Shown here: piece after piece, positions 59,128 to 64,000 of the stretch
Numbering within the stretch: the stretch's first letter is position 1
Layout: each line of letters begins with the position of its first letter
Assembly (NCBI GenBank): GCA_050248155.1
Contig: JBFWSW010000002.1
Location: 140,801-204,800, forward strand
DNA: 64,000 bases
Source: VFMC01 sp050248155
Lineage (GTDB): Bacteria > Actinomycetota > Acidimicrobiia > Acidimicrobiales > Ilumatobacteraceae
Reading direction: 5' to 3'
Program-made: the position numbers and the translations under genes
Notes under the pieces: generated by a model
What the model saw: only the letters and a program-made list of their open reading frames with translations
Databases searched by the model: none
What the model was told of the DNA's origin: nothing

Positions 59128-59813
59128 GGTTCGAGCACAGCGAGGTCGCCCACGTCGATGTGGCCGGGTTGCAGCACGGTCGCATACACCCGGCTCACCG
59201 GACCGCGATCGTGGTGCATCAGGTTGAAGTCCTCGCCCGCGAACCACTGCTTGTTCTTGTAGCAGGGCAGCGCGAATGCCGAGACGTCGCAGACGACTGT
59301 CCCGATCTGCAGGCGGACACCGGGACGCACCTGCGCCCAGTCGAGCCCGAGCAGGGTGACGTTCTCGCCGGCGTTGCCTGCGGCAAGGGGATGGCCCTCG
59401 GCTGCGAAACGATCGATCACCTCCGTCGACCACAGGCAGAGCGCCTGCCACGGCCGGCCGTGATGCTGGCGCGCTGCCTGGCGGTCGCCCGCAACGCCCG
59501 ACCATCCGACCTCCACGCTCGATGTGGCGAGCTTGGGCACGCCTCCGTCCGAGCGGTGCAGCGCGTCGACGCGACCTTCGGCACGAGCCGGCAGCAACCC
59601 GGCCTCGCGCAGCGCCGGTCCGGCAGAGCACAGCGCCGACCACACGGCGGGAAGGTCGACGTCGACGTCGCCGGAGAGCGCCGGGCGGATGGGCGCCAGC
59701 ACATCCGCAGCGCCGGGTCGCCCGTCGATGTGCAGCTGCCACAGGGCATCGAAGTTCTCGACCGTGCGCCGCGCATCGGTGGGCGTGAACGAGTACCGGT
59801 CGAGCGTGATCAC
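59124..59813 (-). CDS. MOSC-domain protein
   Basis: This 229-residue protein has an N-terminal half without clear signature and a MOSC domain in the second half: GWSGVAGDRQAARQHHGRPW, NAGENVTLLGLDWAQVRPG and the conserved Cys in FALPCYKNKQWF. MOSC proteins (YiiM/mARC-like) bind molybdenum cofactor sulfur and reduce N-hydroxylated compounds in some cases. GTG at 59813. It is coupled by GTGA to the FMN reductase, a plausible electron donor. Confidence 0.87.
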   Translation of the reverse strand: MITLDRYSFTPTDARRTVENFDALWQLHIDGRPGAADVLAPIRPALSGDVDVDLPAVWSALCSAGPALREAGLLPARAEGRVDALHRSDGGVPKLATSSVEVGWSGVAGDRQAARQHHGRPWQALCLWSTEVIDRFAAEGHPLAAGNAGENVTLLGLDWAQVRPGVRLQIGTVVCDVSAFALPCYKNKQWFAGEDFNLMHHDRGPVSRVYATVLQPGHIDVGDLAVLEP

Positions 59814-59881
59814 GAGATGCGACCCTACCGAGCCCCGAGCGACGGTCCCGCCCGAGTTGACGCGCCCCCTAGCGTGGCGGC

Positions 59882-60298
59882 ATGGACCTGACCGGCACGA
59901 TCCACCAGGCGATGCCCTTCTGCGCGCAACTGGGAGTTCGCGGCGTCACCTGGGAACCCGACCTCGTCGAGCTCGAGCTCGACTGGCACGAGTCGCTGTG
60001 CACGACCGGAGGGCTCGTGCACGGTGGGGTCCTGATGGCGCTCGCCGACTCGTGCGGCGCGGCGTGCGCGGCTGTGAACCTGCCGGAGGGTGCAACTGGC
60101 ACGTCGACGATCGAGTCGAAGACCAACTTCCTGGGCGCGGTGCGCGAGGGCACCGTGCGGGCCGTGTCGCGGCCGCTCCACGCCGGGTCGTCGACGATCG
60201 TCATCGAGACCGAGCTCCGCGTCGTCGACGGCGGCGTGCTGGGCAAGCTCGTCGGCAAGACCACCCAGACCCAATCGGTGCTGCGACCCCGGGCCTGA
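59882..60298 (+). CDS. PaaI-type hotdog thioesterase
   Basis: This 138-residue protein has the hotdog-fold motif LVHGGVLMALADSCGAACA with the conserved HGG, and the TIESKTNFLGAVREGTV strand pair. It would hydrolyse an acyl- or aryl-CoA thioester as a tetramer. The ATG at 59882 is well placed 68 bases from the divergent MOSC start. Confidence 0.92.
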   Translation: MDLTGTIHQAMPFCAQLGVRGVTWEPDLVELELDWHESLCTTGGLVHGGVLMALADSCGAACAAVNLPEGATGTSTIESKTNFLGAVREGTVRAVSRPLHAGSSTIVIETELRVVDGGVLGKLVGKTTQTQSVLRPRA

Positions 60299-60361
60299 GA
60301 GATCACGGTCCTGAACCGTCGGGGCCTGAGCGATCGCAGGTCCGACGCGTAGGCTGGCCTC

Positions 60362-61414
60362 GTGACCTCGCCCGCCGCGCCGCTCGTCGACGGAGCCGGC
60401 GACCCATCCGACGATCCCTTCGCCGCGATGCGCCTCACCGAGTGGACGTCCTGTGGAGGATGTGCAGCGAAGTGGGGCGCCTCGCTGCTGACCGACATGG
60501 TCGCCGAGCTCCCCGCCGGCGTCGATCCGGCTTTGCTGGTCGGACTCGCGCCCTTCGACGACGCCGCGGTGTACCGCGTGTCGGACGATGTGGCGCTGGT
60601 CAGCACCACCGACTTCTTCCCGCCACTCGTTGATCATCCTGACGACTTCGGAGCGATCGCGGCGGCGAACGCGTGCAGCGACGTGTTCGCCATGGGAGGC
60701 CAGGTGGTCCTGGCGCTGAACATCGCCGCGTTCCCCGAGCACTTCCCTCGCGACGCCATCACCGCGATCTTCGCTGCGGCGACATCGATCGTGCAGGAAG
60801 CCGGAGGCTCCGTTGCCGGTGGGCACACGATCCGCAACCCCGAACCCATCTTCGGGCTGGCCGTGCAGGGCACCGTGCACCCCGATCGGGTGTTCCGCAA
60901 GTCGGGAGCCCGAGCCGGTGACGTGATCATGGTGTCGAAGCCGCTCGGTACCGCGCTCACCCTCGCCGGGGGAACGCCGGGTGAACGCGCCGCGGCGATC
61001 GCGGGCATGCGCCGGCTGAACCGGGGTGCGGCCGAGCACCTGCGCTCGTTGGGCAGCGCGGTGCACGCCGTCACCGATGTCACCGGCTACGGGCTCGCCG
61101 GCCACGCGTGGGAGGTCGCCGAGCGGAGCCATGTCGAGGTGGTCCTCGAGACGGACGCGATCGTCGCGTATCCGGGTGCCCGCGAAGCCGCCGAACGAGG
61201 GGTGCGCACGGGCGGCGACCCGCGCAACCGCGACTACGTGCGCGACCACGTCGTGTCCACGGCGTCGGCTGCGGGCGAGGCGCTGTGCATGGATCCGCAG
61301 ACGTCGGGTGGGCTGCTGGCCGCGATCGACCCGGCGGCGGTCGGCGCTCTCGGCGATGGTTGGTGGCAGGCGGGCGTGGTGGGTGCCGGACCGGCCCGCT
61401 TGGTGCTGGGCTGA
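60362..61414 (+). CDS. selD: selenide, water dikinase
   Basis: This 350-residue enzyme makes selenophosphate from selenide and ATP. The N-terminal active-site loop reads RLTEWTSCGGCAAKWG: C34 and K37 correspond to the essential Cys17/Lys20 of E. coli, while the second Cys of the usual GCGCK is Ala. The APFDDAAVYR and TDFFPPLVDHPDDFG metal segments and the SDVFAMGG motif are intact. GTG at 60362. No selA, selB, tRNA-Sec or selU is in the window, so the sink for selenium is not visible here. Confidence 0.92.
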   Translation: MTSPAAPLVDGAGDPSDDPFAAMRLTEWTSCGGCAAKWGASLLTDMVAELPAGVDPALLVGLAPFDDAAVYRVSDDVALVSTTDFFPPLVDHPDDFGAIAAANACSDVFAMGGQVVLALNIAAFPEHFPRDAITAIFAAATSIVQEAGGSVAGGHTIRNPEPIFGLAVQGTVHPDRVFRKSGARAGDVIMVSKPLGTALTLAGGTPGERAAAIAGMRRLNRGAAEHLRSLGSAVHAVTDVTGYGLAGHAWEVAERSHVEVVLETDAIVAYPGAREAAERGVRTGGDPRNRDYVRDHVVSTASAAGEALCMDPQTSGGLLAAIDPAAVGALGDGWWQAGVVGAGPARLVLG

Positions 61415-61417
61415 GCG

Positions 61418-62104
61418 GTGGGCGGCAGGGCACCGACCCGATCGATCGAGAAGGACCTGTGGGCGCGCGGCCACGAGGTGGTGGTCGGCATCGACGAGGT
61501 GGGCCGTGGCGCGTGGGCCGGACCTCTCATGGTGGGCGCGGCCGTGCTGCCGCGGGACCGCCGCGTGAACGGGGTGCGCGACTCGAAGCTGCTCACCGAA
61601 GCCGGCCGCGAGCACCTCTTCGCGCGCATCGCATCGTGGTGCACGTCGTGGGCTGTCGGAGCCGCCAGTCAGGACGAGTGTGACGAGCTGGGGATGGCCG
61701 CGGCGCAGCGGCTGGCAGCGCAGCGAGCCATCGAGGCCCTCTCGGTGACGCCCGACGTGGCCGTCGTCGACGGAAAGTGGGACTTCGTCAAGCCGCATGT
61801 CGCCGTCGTCGAGCGACGGGTGAAGGCCGACATGCACTGCCTGTCGGTCGCCGCGGCCAGCATCCTCGCGAAAGTGGTGCGCGATCGTGAGATGCGTGCC
61901 CACGCCGAGCACTACCCGCACTGGGGCTTCGACGCCAACAAGGGCTACCCGTGTCCGATGCACAAGGCGGCCCTGCAGGGCTACGGACCCTCTGCCATCC
62001 ACCGGCGGACGTGGGTGTTCATGGACCACTACGTGCCGTGGCCGGGTGTGCCGCGACGGATTCCCTTCGGCCTGCGCAACGACGACCAGGGGACGCTCTT
62101 CTGA
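61418..62104 (+). CDS. rnhB: ribonuclease HII
   Basis: This 228-residue enzyme has the diagnostic GIDEVGRGAWAGP motif (Asp-Glu catalytic pair), VVDGKWDFV with the next Asp and the SVAAASILAKVVRD segment of the fourth. It removes ribonucleotides from DNA. GTG at 61418, three bases after the selD stop, so it is co-transcribed with selD. Its C-terminus overlaps the start region of the flavin amine oxidase. Confidence 0.94.
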   Translation: MGGRAPTRSIEKDLWARGHEVVVGIDEVGRGAWAGPLMVGAAVLPRDRRVNGVRDSKLLTEAGREHLFARIASWCTSWAVGAASQDECDELGMAAAQRLAAQRAIEALSVTPDVAVVDGKWDFVKPHVAVVERRVKADMHCLSVAAASILAKVVRDREMRAHAEHYPHWGFDANKGYPCPMHKAALQGYGPSAIHRRTWVFMDHYVPWPGVPRRIPFGLRNDDQGTLF

Positions 62105-62130
62105 CGACGCCTCGCGGTCCACGTCACGAC

Positions 62131-63402
62131 GTGATCGTCATCGGTGCCGGCCTCGCCGGACTGCGCTGCGCAGCCGACCTCGTCGCCGCCGGCTTCGACG
62201 TCGCCGTCCTCGAAGCACGCCCCAGGGTGGGCGGGCGTGTGTGGAGCCACCGCTTCGCGAACGGCCAGTGGTGCGAACGAGGAGCCGAGTTCGTCGACAC
62301 GGCGCACAGCGAGGTCCTCGCGCTCGTCGAGCGTTTCGGCCTCGAGCTGAGCGATGTCCCGAGCGGCCGCGACGACGACACGAGGTGGCTCGACGTCGCC
62401 GGGCGCACGACGCCGTTCTCGGTGCACCACTCGCTCGTCGGCGACCTGGGGCGGTGGCACGGCGCGCTCGGCGCGCTCGCGGCGAAGGTCGACCCGGCCG
62501 CCCTCGCCGACGGCGAGCATTCGTCCGGGCTCGATGATTCGTCGCTCTCCGCCCTGCTCGAAGGGCTCGGGCTCGGGCTGATGGCTCGGGTCGTGATCGG
62601 CCGTGACATCCGGACCGAGTACATGCTCGGGCCAGACGAGGTGTCGCAGCTGATGGCCGCGTGGATGACAGCGCTCCACCGCCGCTCGGGTGACGGGTTC
62701 GAGGGACATCGGATCGTCGGCGGCAACGACCAGCTGGCGACGCGACTGGCCGCGACGATCGGAGGTGTCGTCCGCCTCGGCCTGCCGGTCGCAGCCATCG
62801 ACGTCGAGCACGGGTCGGTGACGCTCCGCTCCGGTGAGTTGCTCGCCGCCGACCATGTCGTGTCGACGGTGCCGCTCGGTGCGCTCGCCCGGGTGTGGCC
62901 CGACATCCCGCCGGAGCTGAGCGCCGCCTCGTACGGCATCGGCGGCAAGGTCAGCGTGCAGGTGTCTCGGCGAGTGTGGCTCGATCAGGGATCGGACGGT
63001 TCGGTGCGCACCGAGCGCGCCTGGGGTGAGGTGTGGGAGACGACCGATGACCAGCCCGGCGACTCCGGAGTGCTGACAGCGCTGCTGGCGTCGCACGACG
63101 GTGCCGCCCTCGCGTCGCTTCCCGATACCGCCGACCGGATCGTCGACGAGCTCGAGCGCATCTTCCCGGGCCTGCGCGGCCTGGCAGGCGAGCGTGTGCA
63201 GACCGACTGGACCAACGACCCCTGGAGCCTCGGCGCGTACGTGACCTTCGGTCCGGGGCAGCTGCTCGCCGCGCTGCCCTTCCTGCGGCGCCGGTACGGC
63301 TGCTTGCACCTCGCCGGCGAGCACACCGACGAGTGGGCCGGCTACATGGAAGGAGCCCTGCGCAGCGGCGCGCGTGTCGCCCGTTCGATCATCGGAGGAT
63401 GA
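62131..63402 (+). CDS. FAD-dependent flavin-containing amine oxidase-family protein
   Basis: This protein of about 423 residues starts directly at the dinucleotide fold VIVIGAGLAGLRCAADLVAA, followed by VLEARPRVGGRVWS, and ends with LHLAGEHTDEWAGYMEGALR, all characteristic of monoamine oxidase/protoporphyrinogen oxidase-like enzymes. GTG 62131 is used; a CTG at 62101 overlapping the rnhB stop would add ten residues. The substrate is unknown. No signal peptide is apparent. Confidence 0.88.
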   Translation: MIVIGAGLAGLRCAADLVAAGFDVAVLEARPRVGGRVWSHRFANGQWCERGAEFVDTAHSEVLALVERFGLELSDVPSGRDDDTRWLDVAGRTTPFSVHHSLVGDLGRWHGALGALAAKVDPAALADGEHSSGLDDSSLSALLEGLGLGLMARVVIGRDIRTEYMLGPDEVSQLMAAWMTALHRRSGDGFEGHRIVGGNDQLATRLAATIGGVVRLGLPVAAIDVEHGSVTLRSGELLAADHVVSTVPLGALARVWPDIPPELSAASYGIGGKVSVQVSRRVWLDQGSDGSVRTERAWGEVWETTDDQPGDSGVLTALLASHDGAALASLPDTADRIVDELERIFPGLRGLAGERVQTDWTNDPWSLGAYVTFGPGQLLAALPFLRRRYGCLHLAGEHTDEWAGYMEGALRSGARVARSIIGG

Positions 63403-63488
63403 CCGCACGAGGAACCGTCGCATCGCTGAGACGGCGCGCGCGAGCACGCGACGGCCCGACGCGCGAGCGATCCCCCTGATCACCTTCG

Positions 63489-64000
63489 TCATGTCCATTG
63501 CTCGCTGGGTGGTCCGGTGGTCATGGTGGTGCCGTCGGGGTAGGTGACGGTCAGGCGGCGGTCGGGGGAGAGTGAGAGCTTCCATCCGTTGTCGTGGATG
63601 AGGTCGTGGTGGTGTTTGCAGATGGGGACGAGGTTGTCGATGTCGGTGGGACCCTGGTCGGCGTCCCATTCGAGGCTGTGGTGTGGTTCGGTGCGTGTGA
63701 CGGGGACGGTGCAGCCGGGGATGGCGCAGTGCCGGTACATGATGCGCAGGGCGCGGCGTTGGTCGTCGTTGGCCAGCCGTCGTGTCCGCCCGAGCTTCAA
63801 CACGACACCTTGTTCGTCGATGAAGGCGAGGGTGATGTCGGCGAACATCGCCATCCGGCGCACCGTGTCCAACGGGAGGTCGAGGCCGGGGATGCCGCAG
63901 TCGAAGCGTGTGTTCGGGTGTTCGCCGAACAGCCAGGTGGTCGCGTCGAGCACGATCGACAGATCCACCCGCCCCCCACACGAACACCGACCCGCACGGG
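63489..64000 (-). CDS. HNH endonuclease of the DUF222/13E12 type, C-terminal part (cut by window edge)
   Basis: The frame runs open from base 64000 to a stop at 63489. Near the cut edge, RAGRCSCGGRVDLS precedes LDATTWLFGEHPNT and a C-terminal HNH core: CAIPGCTVPVTRTEPHHSLE then DNLVPICKHHHDLIHDNGW. These fit the 13E12-repeat proteins common in actinomycetes, often multi-copy and possibly mobile. The N-terminal DUF222 domain would lie beyond the window. The surrounding DNA contains no transposase or terminal repeat that I can see. Confidence 0.87.
   Translation of the reverse strand, partial: RAGRCSCGGRVDLSIVLDATTWLFGEHPNTRFDCGIPGLDLPLDTVRRMAMFADITLAFIDEQGVVLKLGRTRRLANDDQRRALRIMYRHCAIPGCTVPVTRTEPHHSLEWDADQGPTDIDNLVPICKHHHDLIHDNGWKLSLSPDRRLTVTYPDGTTMTTGPPSEQWT

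Noticed and set aside
63403..64000. Mobile element at the right edge, suggested by the HNH gene
   Set aside because: Only an HNH/13E12-type frame is visible; no transposase, integrase or terminal repeat is present, so I did not call a mobile element.
1..64000. CRISPR array, prophage or secondary-metabolite cluster
   Set aside because: No regularly spaced repeats, phage structural genes, or NRPS/PKS/RiPP genes were seen anywhere in the window.

Overview
The window looks like chromosomal DNA of a high-GC actinomycete. GTG starts are common, stop/start overlaps of the ATGA and GTGA kind are frequent, and there is a PafB/PafC-type pair, a CofC-type F420 biosynthesis gene, a PAKK-repeat nucleoid protein, an MmyB-type regulator and many acyl-CoA-type enzymes. 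An Acidimicrobiia/Ilumatobacter-like origin is my best guess from gene content; no 16S rRNA or other decisive marker is present. About 64 protein genes are supported. I saw no tRNA, rRNA, CRISPR array, transposase or prophage; one HNH (13E12-like) gene runs off the right edge.

Layout. 1-2.5 kb: a truncated gamma-glutamyltransferase-like gene faces a three-gene operon of a diiron HDO (TenA/PqqC-fold) protein, a [2Fe-2S] ferredoxin and a Rieske-SnoaL fusion, behind a promoter with an inverted repeat over its -10. This is the best candidate for an undescribed system. 2.5-7.6 kb: small enzymes, a diadenylate-cyclase-like protein coupled to a TetR gene, and a divergent DHA2 drug exporter. 7.7-17.2 kb: an esterase-like lipoprotein lacking its nucleophile, two acyl-CoA dehydrogenases, a quinone oxidoreductase, an L,D-transpeptidase, a beta-lactamase-fold hydrolase, an ECF sigma factor, an MmyB-like regulator and an M20 peptidase. 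17.2-25.8 kb: a PAS-GGDEF-EAL protein, a DUF3048 lipoprotein, a repeat-bearing intergenic region, argG, a membrane protein, a glycosyltransferase and a second L,D-transpeptidase.

25.8-33.4 kb: a secreted lipase, a hydrolase, then a leftward group (two paralogous HTH-like proteins, DUF305, a zinc metallopeptidase, Ppx/GppA). 33.5-38.6 kb: a complete branched-chain-amino-acid-type ABC operon (livG-F-H-M plus binding protein) closed by a strong terminator. 38.6-43.9 kb: TetR, Nudix, RarD, nitroreductase, pgl and pgi. 43.9-51.6 kb: PhoD-type phosphatase, pafB-pafC, exonuclease, PIN-PhoH, CMD protein, HIT hydrolase, then hup followed by a separate lysine/alanine/proline tail protein.

51.6-64 kb: PIG-L deacetylase, cofC, an unknown protein coupled to a secernin-like peptidase, an Rrf2 regulator divergent from a sulfonate/nitrate/taurine-type ABC operon, FMN reductase with a MOSC protein, thioesterase, selD, rnhB, a flavin amine oxidase and the partial HNH gene. 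The window mixes housekeeping genes (argG, pgi, pgl, rnhB, hup) with transporters and lineage-specific enzymes.
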